Positions 26,475-35,345 of a stretch of DNA of 64,000 nucleotides are shown piece by piece (the stretch's first letter is position 1; each line of letters starts with the position of its first letter). Both the position numbers and the translations under genes were made by a program. The stretch is from assembly GCA_028689775.1 (NCBI GenBank), contig JAQVCM010000013.1, forward strand, positions 1-64,000, given 5' to 3'. Origin of the DNA: Crocinitomicaceae bacterium. Lineage in GTDB: Bacteria > Bacteroidota > Bacteroidia > Flavobacteriales_D > Crocinitomicaceae. Under the pieces are notes generated by a model, which had not been told where the DNA came from, made no database searches, and was given only the letters and a program-made list of their open reading frames with translations.

Positions 26475-26615
26475 GTTTTCTTTGTTTCCGATTGATATAA
26501 CAAATCGTTTGTGGATTGATTTGAATTATTTACATTTACAGACATTCAGAAAAAAGGACATTGTTAAGTCGTAAATTGAATGAACGCAAAGGATTAAAAC
26601 AAACGACTATTTTAA

Positions 26616-28592
26616 ATGAGAAATTCTTTTTTCTACACGGCTGCTGTATTTATTGTCATTGCAATTTTACTCAATTTCACGCTGAGTGATCCAACTTTTA
26701 AAACACTTCAAGAAAAAGCAAAATTTGAATTGAATTCGAATCATCCAGAACTGGCTGAAAAAACGTATCTTGAAATCATTGACAACAATCTTTTAAATAT
26801 TGATGAACATTACAACTATATCCATGCTCATTTTGAAATTCCAAAAGAAAAGAAAGTAGGAAAAAATGAGTATGAATACCGTGACGACAACACCATTCTA
26901 TCGTACTATGAATCTTTCACAGAAGTAACAGATGAAAATCTTGTAGACATTGGATCGTATGGAATTGGTTTGATACGAGTGAATTTGGATGATTACAAGT
27001 CAGCCATTTATAGTTTTGAATCCATTCAAAATAAAAACTTAAAATACCTAAACAATTCACTCGGAAATGCGTACGCTGAAATTGGTGCTTTCAAAAAAGC
27101 GGAAATACATTTCAGAAAAGAAATTGAAAACAAAGGAAATCTGAGCGGAGCATACTCCAATTTGATTAAATTACTCTACAAACAAGGTCGAAATGATGAA
27201 GTTGAACATTTTCTGGAAAATCCAGAAGCAAAATCTTTTTTTCCTTCGAACATTGAACGGAAAATTTATTTTGAAAAAGTTCAACCTATTAATTACTTCA
27301 ATGCATTAATCAAAAGAACGTTTTCTGGTTTAAATCTTTTTGGATTTCTTGCTGCTTTTCTAATTATGGGAAGTTGGATCATGTATTTGCGCAAAATAGA
27401 CGTGTTTGATGTAGAAAGATGGCGACATATCATTGCTGTAGCAATGATGGGAATGATTTTAAGTCTTGTAACTTTCCCTTTATCTGATTTCAACAATGCC
27501 ATTTTTGGCTTTGAATTGAATGGTGAAATCATCAATGATTTTTTATATTGTGTGATCGGAATTGGCGCGATTGAAGAATTTGTGAAAATTATTCCACTTT
27601 TACTCATCCTTCGATTTACGAAGATCATCAACGAACCATTCGATTACATTGTGTATGCCTCCATTTCTGCATTGGGTTTCGCATTTATCGAAAACCTAAT
27701 TTATTTTGATGAAGGCAGCCTTCACATCATTCATGGAAGGGCGTTAATCTCAGTCGTTTCTCACATGTTTGATTCATCCATCATTGCATACGGATTGATG
27801 TTGAATAAATACAAAAGACGCTGGAATCCGTACCTCAATTTTCTATTTTTCTTCGCACTTGCTGCAATCGCTCACGGTTTTTATGATTTTTGGTTAATCA
27901 ATGAAGCGGCAAGTTCGTTTAGTATCATTACTATTCTGTTTTTTCTAGTCAGCTTATCGATGTGGAACTCGTTTAAAAACAATTCACTCAATCAATCTTC
28001 CTTTTACGATAAAAACAGATTGATTAACAATGAAAAATTAGCAGATTATCTATTTTATTCTTTAGCAGGAGTTTTGCTTTTTGAATACATTGCACTTGGT
28101 TTCAAATTTGGTCCAACGATGGCAAACAAAGGCTTCGTTGAATCTATTTTATCAGGAACTTATTTAATCTTTTTTCTTTCGACCAGTTTGAGTCGATTTA
28201 AACTCAAAAAAGGAGAATGGGCGCCAATTGAATATTGGGGGAAAGAAGAAGAAATCGATTTTGAAAAAATAGTTGGTGAGAAAATCAGAATTAATCGCTT
28301 TACAAAGAATAAGTTAACCTTAGATTTTCTTCCAGACGATGCTTGGGTTTTGGAAACCTTAACCGTTTCAAAAGAACCAGATTGGTATTTGATTCAATTA
28401 AGTGAAACGGTAGATACAAAAGTGAACATGCGTGATTTAGTTGCAATTAGGACCAAAGATAAACAACAACAATTGCTAAAAGGGAATGATACATTTGTTG
28501 CATTCTATGTAATTCCAATCGAAACGGATCTAAAAAGCAAAGAATTAACGCGTGCCGATTTCGTTTTCTGTGGTTGGGCGAAAGTCGTGTAA
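26616..28592 (+). CDS. PrsW-family glutamic intramembrane protease with N-terminal TPR region
   Basis: 658 aa. The first 210 residues follow an N-terminal hydrophobic segment (about 5-23) and contain TPR-like helices (YSFESIQNKNLKYLNNSLGNAYAEIGAFKKAEIHFRK). The membrane domain at about 230-450 carries the PrsW motifs: EEFVK at 320-324, GFAFIEN with Glu359 and Asn360, His383 in SVVSHMFD and His420 in AHGFYDF. PrsW proteases cut anti-sigma factors or other membrane proteins within the bilayer. After two more helices (about 475-535), a soluble C-terminal region of about 110 residues (EEIDFEKIVGEKIRINRF to VFCGWAKVV) has no recognised family. The substrate is unknown; no anti-sigma factor gene is adjacent. 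Confidence 0.88.
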   Translation: MRNSFFYTAAVFIVIAILLNFTLSDPTFKTLQEKAKFELNSNHPELAEKTYLEIIDNNLLNIDEHYNYIHAHFEIPKEKKVGKNEYEYRDDNTILSYYESFTEVTDENLVDIGSYGIGLIRVNLDDYKSAIYSFESIQNKNLKYLNNSLGNAYAEIGAFKKAEIHFRKEIENKGNLSGAYSNLIKLLYKQGRNDEVEHFLENPEAKSFFPSNIERKIYFEKVQPINYFNALIKRTFSGLNLFGFLAAFLIMGSWIMYLRKIDVFDVERWRHIIAVAMMGMILSLVTFPLSDFNNAIFGFELNGEIINDFLYCVIGIGAIEEFVKIIPLLLILRFTKIINEPFDYIVYASISALGFAFIENLIYFDEGSLHIIHGRALISVVSHMFDSSIIAYGLMLNKYKRRWNPYLNFLFFFALAAIAHGFYDFWLINEAASSFSIITILFFLVSLSMWNSFKNNSLNQSSFYDKNRLINNEKLADYLFYSLAGVLLFEYIALGFKFGPTMANKGFVESILSGTYLIFFLSTSLSRFKLKKGEWAPIEYWGKEEEIDFEKIVGEKIRINRFTKNKLTLDFLPDDAWVLETLTVSKEPDWYLIQLSETVDTKVNMRDLVAIRTKDKQQQLLKGNDTFVAFYVIPIETDLKSKELTRADFVFCGWAKVV

Positions 28593-28612
28593 CAATTTAT
28601 AATTTTAAAACA

Positions 28613-28981
28613 ATGAAAGCACTTTTAACAATAGCGCTCTTGGTAGTCAGCAATTCTTTTATGATCATTGCTTGGTATGGACATCTGAAGTTTGCTGAAT
28701 GGAAATGGTTTAGCAAACTGGGGTTAATATCCATTATTCTAATCAGTTGGGGAATTGCGCTTTTCGAATATGCGTTTCAAGTTCCTGCCAATCGAATCGG
28801 ATTTAAAGAAAATGGCGGACCTTTTACCTTGATCCAACTGAAAGTAATCCAAGAGGTGATCACCTTAATTGTATTTGCCGTTTTTACGCTTTTGGTTTTT
28901 AAGACAGAAACCTTTCGAATCAATCATTTGATTTCTTTTTCCCTGCTGATTTTAGCAGTTTATTTTATGTTTAAGAAGTGA
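28613..28981 (+). CDS. DMT-like small membrane protein (DUF486)
   Basis: 122 aa from the ATG at 28613; an upstream in-frame start would overlap the PrsW gene. Four hydrophobic segments are separated by WYGHLKF..WKWF, LFEYAFQVPANRIGF and ENGGPFTLIQLKVIQEVITL, the signature of the DUF486 family of drug/metabolite-transporter-like proteins. Function is unknown. It follows the PrsW gene by 20 bases and is probably on the same transcript. Confidence 0.88.
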   Translation: MKALLTIALLVVSNSFMIIAWYGHLKFAEWKWFSKLGLISIILISWGIALFEYAFQVPANRIGFKENGGPFTLIQLKVIQEVITLIVFAVFTLLVFKTETFRINHLISFSLLILAVYFMFKK

Positions 28982-29061
28982 TTTTATAATAATCGTTAAA
29001 GAAATTTACGAATCAGATTTTGTTTTTTAATTTGAGCTGATAAATCTCTTAAAACAAACAA

Positions 29062-30267
29062 ATGGATCTTACTTCAAACGAACCTTTTTGGTTGATAAAG
29101 AACGGATTGGTAAATAATTATCCTTCTTTGAAAGAAAATATACAAACAGAAATTTTGATCGTTGGTGGTGGAATTACCGGTTCTTTGATGGCGCATCAGT
29201 GCATGGAAGACGGATTCAAAACAACACTCATCGATCGAAGAGAAATTGCCAACGGAAGTTCATCAGCAACTACTTCGATGTTGCAATATGAGATTGATAC
29301 ACCGCTCTACAAGCTTACAGAGCTGATTGGGAAAGAAGGTGCCGAAGCTAATTTTTGGGCTGGACACGAAGCAATTGATGAGTTGGAATCCATCGTCAAG
29401 CAAATTCAATCAGATTGCGGGTTCAAAAAAAAGGAATCGCTTTATTATGCTGCTTACAAAAAAGACGTTCCGAATTTGTTGAAAGAATTTGAAGCTCGAA
29501 AAACTGCTGGATTTAACGTCCAATGGCTTTCTGAGGAAGAAATTTTGAAAAAATATAAATTACACAATGCTTTCGGCGGCATTCTAACCGATCAAGGCGG
29601 AAGTATTGATGCATTTCGATTTGCACATGATTTATTGAAATTCAACATGGAAAGAGGATTGAACGTTTTTGACAAAACAAATCTTGAAAATACAGCATAT
29701 AAAAACGAAAAAGTAATCGTTACAACCAACTTTGGAAATACCATTGAAGCAGAAAAAATCATTTATTGCAACGGATATGAAAGTACGGAAATGATCAAAG
29801 AAAAATTTGTTAACTTGTTGTCTTCCTTTGTAATTATTGGTGAACCGAATGAAGAAGATCAAAAACTTTTGAATGAAACCCTCTTTTGGGATACAGCAGA
29901 ACCGTATATTTATTTAAGAACGACGGATGACAACAGACTTTTAATAGGAGGAGAGGATGAAGATTTTAAAGATCCAGTGAAAAGAGATCAATTGATTGGT
30001 CATAAAAGTCAGAAGTTGAAGAAGAAATTGGAGAAAATATTTCCAGATTATCAGTTTAGAACCGACTTTTCTTGGGCTGGAACATTTGGCGAAACCAAAG
30101 ATGGATTGCCGTATATTGGAGAACATCCCGATTTTAAGAATAGCTATTTTGTTCTTGGTTTTGGAGGAAATGGAATTACGTTTTCAATTACAGGAAAAAA
30201 GGTAATCTCTGATTTTCTTCACCATAAAATTCATCCGCTTGCTAAATATTTTGAATTTAGAAGGTGA
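29062..30267 (+). CDS. FAD-dependent oxidoreductase, DAO family
   Basis: 401 aa cytoplasmic flavoprotein. The Rossmann dinucleotide motif ILIVGGGITGSLMAHQ lies at about 31-46, with the second strand ending in TTLIDRREIANGSSSATTSM, a D-amino-acid-oxidase/glycine-oxidase style FAD site. Near the end, GTFGETKDGLPYIGEHPDFKNSYFVLGFGGNGITFS gives the G-x-T-x-D-x-x-P-x-I-G and C-terminal FAD loops. Members oxidise amines or amino acids such as glycine, sarcosine or proline derivatives; the substrate cannot be told. It carries no partner subunit or ferredoxin domain. Confidence 0.87.
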   Translation: MDLTSNEPFWLIKNGLVNNYPSLKENIQTEILIVGGGITGSLMAHQCMEDGFKTTLIDRREIANGSSSATTSMLQYEIDTPLYKLTELIGKEGAEANFWAGHEAIDELESIVKQIQSDCGFKKKESLYYAAYKKDVPNLLKEFEARKTAGFNVQWLSEEEILKKYKLHNAFGGILTDQGGSIDAFRFAHDLLKFNMERGLNVFDKTNLENTAYKNEKVIVTTNFGNTIEAEKIIYCNGYESTEMIKEKFVNLLSSFVIIGEPNEEDQKLLNETLFWDTAEPYIYLRTTDDNRLLIGGEDEDFKDPVKRDQLIGHKSQKLKKKLEKIFPDYQFRTDFSWAGTFGETKDGLPYIGEHPDFKNSYFVLGFGGNGITFSITGKKVISDFLHHKIHPLAKYFEFRR

Positions 30268-30339
30268 TTTTAGTTGGATTCTGATTTCATTTTTCAAGAT
30301 ACTATGTCTAACTTTCATTTTTTAATTAACTAAAATCAG

Positions 30340-31038
30340 ATGCAAGAACTTTCCTTTGGAGAAAAAGTAATTGAATTTAATCGCAACTTGGATTATAAAG
30401 GAAAGCTTCCCGAAGGATTCAAAGTGGTCAATCCATACCTCGATAATCCAGAAACGATGCAGGTGATGCAACAGTTTTACACAAAATTTTATAACGATCG
30501 TAATTCTCGTAAATTCATTCTTGGAATTAATCCAAGCCGACATGGAGCGGGAGTTACTGGCGTTCCTTTTACAGATACCAAAAGACTCGAAAGCGAATGC
30601 GGAATTGCCATGCAGTCTGCTCATACACACGAGATTTCTTCTGTTTATATGTATGATATGATCCGCAAATTCGGCGGTGTTCAGCCTTTTTACGAACAGT
30701 TTTACATCAATTCTCCTTTTCCGTTGGCGATTGTGCAGCAAACTAAAGCTCGAAACTGGGTCAATGCAAATTACTACGATGATCCCAGGTTATTTGAAAT
30801 GGTCAAAGAGTTTATGATTTCTTCGATCAAAGAACACATCAGTTTAGGCCTGGATACGACGGAAGTATATATTCTTGGTAAGAAAAATGAAAAATTCATT
30901 CAAAAGCTAAATCAAGAAGCCAAATTATTTGAATCGATCAAAACCTTGGAACATCCAAGATATATCCAGCAGTACAAATCGAAAGAGAAACAATTGTACC
31001 TCGATAAATACATTTTGACCCTGAATCGGGCATATTAA
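30340..31038 (+). CDS. SMUG2-like uracil-DNA glycosylase family protein (DUF4918)
   Basis: 232 aa. The uracil-DNA glycosylase fold is recognised by the first active-site motif ILGINPSRHGAGVTGVPFTD (about 66-85) and the second near LEHPRYIQQYK (about 206-216). This matches the SMUG2/DUF4918 family, proposed to remove damaged bases such as uracil from DNA. The protein is soluble with no signal peptide. It follows the FAD oxidoreductase by 72 bases and converges on a T9SS gene. Confidence 0.82.
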   Translation: MQELSFGEKVIEFNRNLDYKGKLPEGFKVVNPYLDNPETMQVMQQFYTKFYNDRNSRKFILGINPSRHGAGVTGVPFTDTKRLESECGIAMQSAHTHEISSVYMYDMIRKFGGVQPFYEQFYINSPFPLAIVQQTKARNWVNANYYDDPRLFEMVKEFMISSIKEHISLGLDTTEVYILGKKNEKFIQKLNQEAKLFESIKTLEHPRYIQQYKSKEKQLYLDKYILTLNRAY

Positions 31039-31086
31039 TTTATGAAAGACATGCTGTAAAGCGAAAATTAAATACAGTCTTCCGAA

Positions 31087-32097
31087 TTACTCGACAACCA
31101 ATTTTACAGAACCATTTCTCAGATTCGTTCTTATTTTCAATGAATAAACGCCAGGAGCAACGCCGTCAAGAAGTACGCTATTTTCATTTTCTGAGCGCTT
31201 AAAATCAACTATTCGCCCATCTAAAGAAATCAGTTGTAAATATTCGATTTTCTCGTCACTGTCCAAGTTGATGTTAAACTGACCAGAGCTGGGATTAGGT
31301 GAAACTGAAAAAGGATGGATTTCTAGTTCGCCTTTTGAAAGGTATGAATCGCCATAACTTTCGATAAACTCAACAGAACAATCGAAATGAACTTTAAAAA
31401 CCCAAAAACGATTGTGCATGCATCCTGCCCAACAGTCTCCCCAACCAAACTGAAAAGTTAATTTGATAAAATCAGAATTTATCGTGTCAAATATGTTGGT
31501 TCCTTGATTAAATGAGCCTGATCCCCACGATGTACTTATGACTACGCCTTGATTTAAAGCGTCAAAAACAGATTGAAAGGCGGGGACATTATAAGTATCA
31601 TGCAGATTTATTTCGAGTAAATGTTGCGGGGAATAATCATAGTAATTATAATCCAGCAAATTATAACACAGGAAAATACTGTCCAACATTGGAGTACCAG
31701 TTGGGAAGACATTATTTCGTAGCTGAATCATCCAAGGTAAATTCGTATCGGCAAGAATATGGAAAGATCCAGTAAAAAATGAATTAGCTCCCCAATAGTT
31801 TGCGCGGATTTGATGTATATTCAATATGGTATCTCTTTCAAGAGAACTAGAATTATAAATCGCAGCTAGAGCAAATAAAATGGTATCCGCATGACTTTGA
31901 GGAATCAGAACACTATCTTGATACGTCAAGTTTTGTCTATGTATTTTACGCAATGTCAATAACGCTGCGTCATTTTGAAAATTCTCCAAAACACTATCTG
32001 GAACTTCGCAAAAGTTCTCAAAACTTGGAGGATTGCTTTGTGACGTGACTGTAAACGTAACGAAAAAGCACGCGGTAAGTAATATGAATTGTTTCAT
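31087..32097 (-). CDS. T9SS-sorted secreted protein of unknown function
   Basis: 336 aa with signal peptide (about 1-19, VTSQ) and a C-terminal type A sorting domain of about 75 residues (FSVSPNPSSGQFNINLDSDEK to GVYSLKIRTNLRNGSVKLVVE). The central part (about 25-250) matches no family I know; it is aromatic-rich and has FGWGDCWAGCMHNRFWVFKVHFDC, four cysteines that may form disulfides. It starts 5 bases after the subtilisin-like protease stop on the same strand, so both are made from one transcript. It might be a substrate, partner or inhibitor of that protease, but this is only positional. Confidence 0.75.
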   Translation of the reverse strand: MKQFILLTACFFVTFTVTSQSNPPSFENFCEVPDSVLENFQNDAALLTLRKIHRQNLTYQDSVLIPQSHADTILFALAAIYNSSSLERDTILNIHQIRANYWGANSFFTGSFHILADTNLPWMIQLRNNVFPTGTPMLDSIFLCYNLLDYNYYDYSPQHLLEINLHDTYNVPAFQSVFDALNQGVVISTSWGSGSFNQGTNIFDTINSDFIKLTFQFGWGDCWAGCMHNRFWVFKVHFDCSVEFIESYGDSYLSKGELEIHPFSVSPNPSSGQFNINLDSDEKIEYLQLISLDGRIVDFKRSENENSVLLDGVAPGVYSLKIRTNLRNGSVKLVVE

Positions 32098-32102
32098 AGT
32101 TA

Positions 32103-34994
32103 TTAATTTTTAATGAAGTTTTTTACTGCGACTAATTCTCCATCGCAAACTAAAATAAGTGAATAAACACCAGTAGGTAAATTGGATAAATCTAACTGTT
32201 TATTCTGCTCTAATGGACTTATTGAATATGTACTTAAAATTGAAGAATTATTGACTCCTGCCAAAATGAAAGAGGCAGAACTTGCGTTTTTCGCTATATA
32301 TGTTATATCGACAAAAGAAGATACTGGATTTGGACTTATGGAATTTATAACAAATGGATTAACATTTACATCAATATCTGTATAATCCTTAAAGCCATCC
32401 AGTTTTGAAATTACTTCTAATTTGTACTTAGAGCTCAATTCAGGACTGATAATATAATCTGTTCCAATAAAAACTAGCTCACCTGCTTCATTGTACCAAT
32501 TGTATGTTGCATATTCACTTATGTTCTCTGCTATTAGAGTTAATGTTTCTCCAATACTAATATTTTTATCACCTTCTACTTTTGCATCAAAGGGTAGACG
32601 TTCATTCCTGTTGATATGAAAATGTACACCACCCACCCAACGATCTACCCCTGTAGACGAAGTGCTATCAGAAAATTTTTGACAAAAATGATACGGAAAT
32701 GATCGTTGGTCATCAATTTCGTCCGTAAGAAAATTAATTCCGATGAATAATGGCTCATCAAAATTTGCTGGTAATAGGACGTTGGGAATGATGAATTCAG
32801 AATTAAGAACTTTTATAATTTTTTCCTCTAAAATTTTCACGTCATTCCTGTTAACTAAAGCATCTTTAAAATATCTCCAAGCATTACTAGAAAAATAAAT
32901 TTTCAACTCAGCACTTTGCGTAATTGGTTTTTCATTTGAATAGTGATTTGTGAAAAAATGAAAATCATAATTATGTGCTTCATTTTTAGGGTTTCTAATA
33001 TTAATTTCACTTCCGTGATCGATCACCTTGTCATAAAAAAGATGTGGTTCACGTCCAGGATAAACATTGTAAATAACAACATTTCTCAGTGCAATGTTAT
33101 TGTTGAAGTAAATTTCATCAGGCAAACTAGAGGGATACAAAGTTATAGGGTCATCAATAGACTCTTCAATTCGAGCCATTATGCACGTATTAACTGAGTA
33201 AATCATATTCCAAGGAACTTCTAAAATAATCCTTTCACCAGGTGGAATTACAGGCACTAGAATCTCACCGATAACCTGACCGCCTGAATCTCCAATCATT
33301 GTCCAACCTTCAGTCCATTTGCTGGTTGAACCTGCAGCTGTAGCGTAAATTTTTAGTTTTTCATTTCCTGATGTAGGAACACAACTTGCATTGCCAATCC
33401 TAATATAAATGTATCTTTGGTTACCACCATCAAACTCAATTTCTTCAGGCACTTGATTTACAAATCCATCATTTATATTTCTTACCCAGATATCCGGACT
33501 TTCATCGAAATCCCATGTGAATTGATATCCTGCATCCGTGCCTATATCAGAAATGTGGTCACGAATATATAAATCAGGCGTACTTGAATAAAGCAATTGG
33601 GCAGCTTTTACAGCTTTGTAAGCATCAATTCTGCCATAGCCCATCTCTTTAGAATGACCAGGTTTTAAATAGTTCCAATCATAATTGTAACCACCAGATT
33701 TTACTGCTGTAGCTTTTAATATTTCATGTATCATTTGTGTTTTTAAACAGGGATTTTCAGAAAGCATAAGCGCTACTACACCTGCAGCAATGGGTGAAGC
33801 AAAAGATGTTGCGTTAAAAGCTTGTATTGTATTAAAAGGATCAATCGTTAATATGCCCTCACCTGGAGCAACAATATCCAACAAAGACCCATAATTAGAG
33901 TGATTTGCTTTAAAATCTAATTCATTAGAGGAACCAACTCCAATTATTTTTGGATGATTCGCTGGATACACAACTGCGTTGGCATGATTTTCATTACCTG
34001 ATGCAGCTACAATAATAACTCCATTTTCGTATGCATAATCTATAGCAGTGTTAATGTCAATTGCCGGTTGAACGCCTACACTGATATTTATTACTTTAGC
34101 TCCTTGATCTACTGCATATGTAATTGCATCAGCTAATAAACTCTGATCAGGTAAATTATTAATATTGTTTATACTTATTCCAAGGATTTTACAACCAGGG
34201 CTATTCCAGCCTCCTGCAACTCCTGCTATTCCATAAGTATTATTAGACTTACTCGAAATTATACTCGCAACTCGAGTTCCATGATAATTAGTTGTTAAAG
34301 TTGAGTTAGAGGGCATTCCAAAATCATATCCTTTCCAGTCATCCATAAAACCGTTAGAATCTGAATCAATTGAGTCACCTGTTGCGGGATTATTTACATT
34401 TGTCCATTCATCTTCACCATTATTTAGATATATATTTTGATACTGATCATTACCTATCCCCAAGTCGTTAATTCTCCAGTCTAAACCTCCATCAATCACT
34501 GCTACAGTTATATCTTCACTACCAGCATTAATTTCCCATGCTTCAGGCAAACGGATCTTGTCTAAATACCATTGTTGTCCATAACTCGGATCATTAGGAG
34601 TCATCAAATACTCACCAAATGATGTAATTTCAATTTTCTCGACAATAGATGATTGTAATAATAAATTTGCCTGCGTAAATAAATTATTTGAGTTTAATTC
34701 AACAGAATAGTATACCCAACCAAAAATGTTTTTTCTCAAAAAGCTTAAGTTGTGAGTACTCTCAAAATTTTCAATCTGAAGCTTCGATAAACCTAAATTA
34801 TACTTAATTGATAGTGAATTTAAATTAACTTCATAAAAGTGATTAGAAGTTGAGTCAAAAGCATTCCATTTATTATCAATTTTATGATAAGTATGAGAAT
34901 TGAATTGAACTATTTCTTGATTAAAATCTTGAGCGTTAAAATCGTTATTCACAAAAAAGCTAATAACTAAAATTAAGTGTAATTTTATTTTCAT
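32103..34994 (-). CDS. Secreted subtilisin-like serine protease (S8) with T9SS tail
   Basis: 963 aa from the ATG at 34994 (MKIKLHLILVISF, a clear signal peptide); 19 extra upstream codons are unlikely to be used. The catalytic triad is Asp168 in VAVIDGG, His238 in NYHGTRVASI and Ser397 in NATSFASPIAAG, with the oxyanion Asn334 in ASGNE. After the protease domain come beta-sandwich regions (about 460-800), a PKD-like fragment (GETLTLIAENISEYATYNWYN) and a sorting domain at the end (SISPNPVSSFVDITY to LVAVKNFIKN). It should be secreted to the cell surface or medium by type IX secretion and degrade proteins. It leads a two-gene operon. Confidence 0.93.
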   Translation of the reverse strand: MKIKLHLILVISFFVNNDFNAQDFNQEIVQFNSHTYHKIDNKWNAFDSTSNHFYEVNLNSLSIKYNLGLSKLQIENFESTHNLSFLRKNIFGWVYYSVELNSNNLFTQANLLLQSSIVEKIEITSFGEYLMTPNDPSYGQQWYLDKIRLPEAWEINAGSEDITVAVIDGGLDWRINDLGIGNDQYQNIYLNNGEDEWTNVNNPATGDSIDSDSNGFMDDWKGYDFGMPSNSTLTTNYHGTRVASIISSKSNNTYGIAGVAGGWNSPGCKILGISINNINNLPDQSLLADAITYAVDQGAKVINISVGVQPAIDINTAIDYAYENGVIIVAASGNENHANAVVYPANHPKIIGVGSSNELDFKANHSNYGSLLDIVAPGEGILTIDPFNTIQAFNATSFASPIAAGVVALMLSENPCLKTQMIHEILKATAVKSGGYNYDWNYLKPGHSKEMGYGRIDAYKAVKAAQLLYSSTPDLYIRDHISDIGTDAGYQFTWDFDESPDIWVRNINDGFVNQVPEEIEFDGGNQRYIYIRIGNASCVPTSGNEKLKIYATAAGSTSKWTEGWTMIGDSGGQVIGEILVPVIPPGERIILEVPWNMIYSVNTCIMARIEESIDDPITLYPSSLPDEIYFNNNIALRNVVIYNVYPGREPHLFYDKVIDHGSEINIRNPKNEAHNYDFHFFTNHYSNEKPITQSAELKIYFSSNAWRYFKDALVNRNDVKILEEKIIKVLNSEFIIPNVLLPANFDEPLFIGINFLTDEIDDQRSFPYHFCQKFSDSTSSTGVDRWVGGVHFHINRNERLPFDAKVEGDKNISIGETLTLIAENISEYATYNWYNEAGELVFIGTDYIISPELSSKYKLEVISKLDGFKDYTDIDVNVNPFVINSISPNPVSSFVDITYIAKNASSASFILAGVNNSSILSTYSISPLEQNKQLDLSNLPTGVYSLILVCDGELVAVKNFIKN

Positions 34995-35018
34995 AGTAGT
35001 TTTTATTAATGTCTGAAA

Positions 35019-35026
35019 CAAATTTA
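35019..35026 (-). promoter_or_regulatory. -7 promoter box for the protease operon
   Basis: On the minus strand TAAATTTG (TAnnTTTG) reads from 35026 to 35019, 24 bases before the protease start codon. Confidence 0.45.
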
Positions 35027-35284
35027 CAATTAATTTACAAATAATACACAATTAATTTATTACCACTAAAATATTCCGATTTTTTCAAATTGTCTATCCG
35101 TTCGATTTTTCCATAAAACTCGTTTTTATCTTCCTTGATTTCTTGATCTCTTGTAAAGTTTTTAAAAGGATAAAAGAACTTGATTTCTCACTGTTTACCA
35201 GAAAGATTCATTCGTTTTCAACAAATCACATCAAATTGTTAAAAACTGCTCGACTTTTATAGTGCTCAAACCCAAATTTTGGAG
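35027..35284. other. Divergent intergenic region between the protease operon and carB
   Basis: No gene, hairpin or repeat of note. It carries the promoters of the two divergent units at its edges. Confidence 0.5.
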
Positions 35285-35292
35285 TAAATTTG
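35285..35292 (+). promoter_or_regulatory. -7 promoter box for carB
   Basis: TAAATTTG matches TAnnTTTG, 53 bases upstream of the start codon. Confidence 0.45.
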
Positions 35293-35345
35293 CGCTCAAT
35301 TTGTGTATAGAAGTTTTTTCAAATTGAATCCAAAAAGAGCATAAA

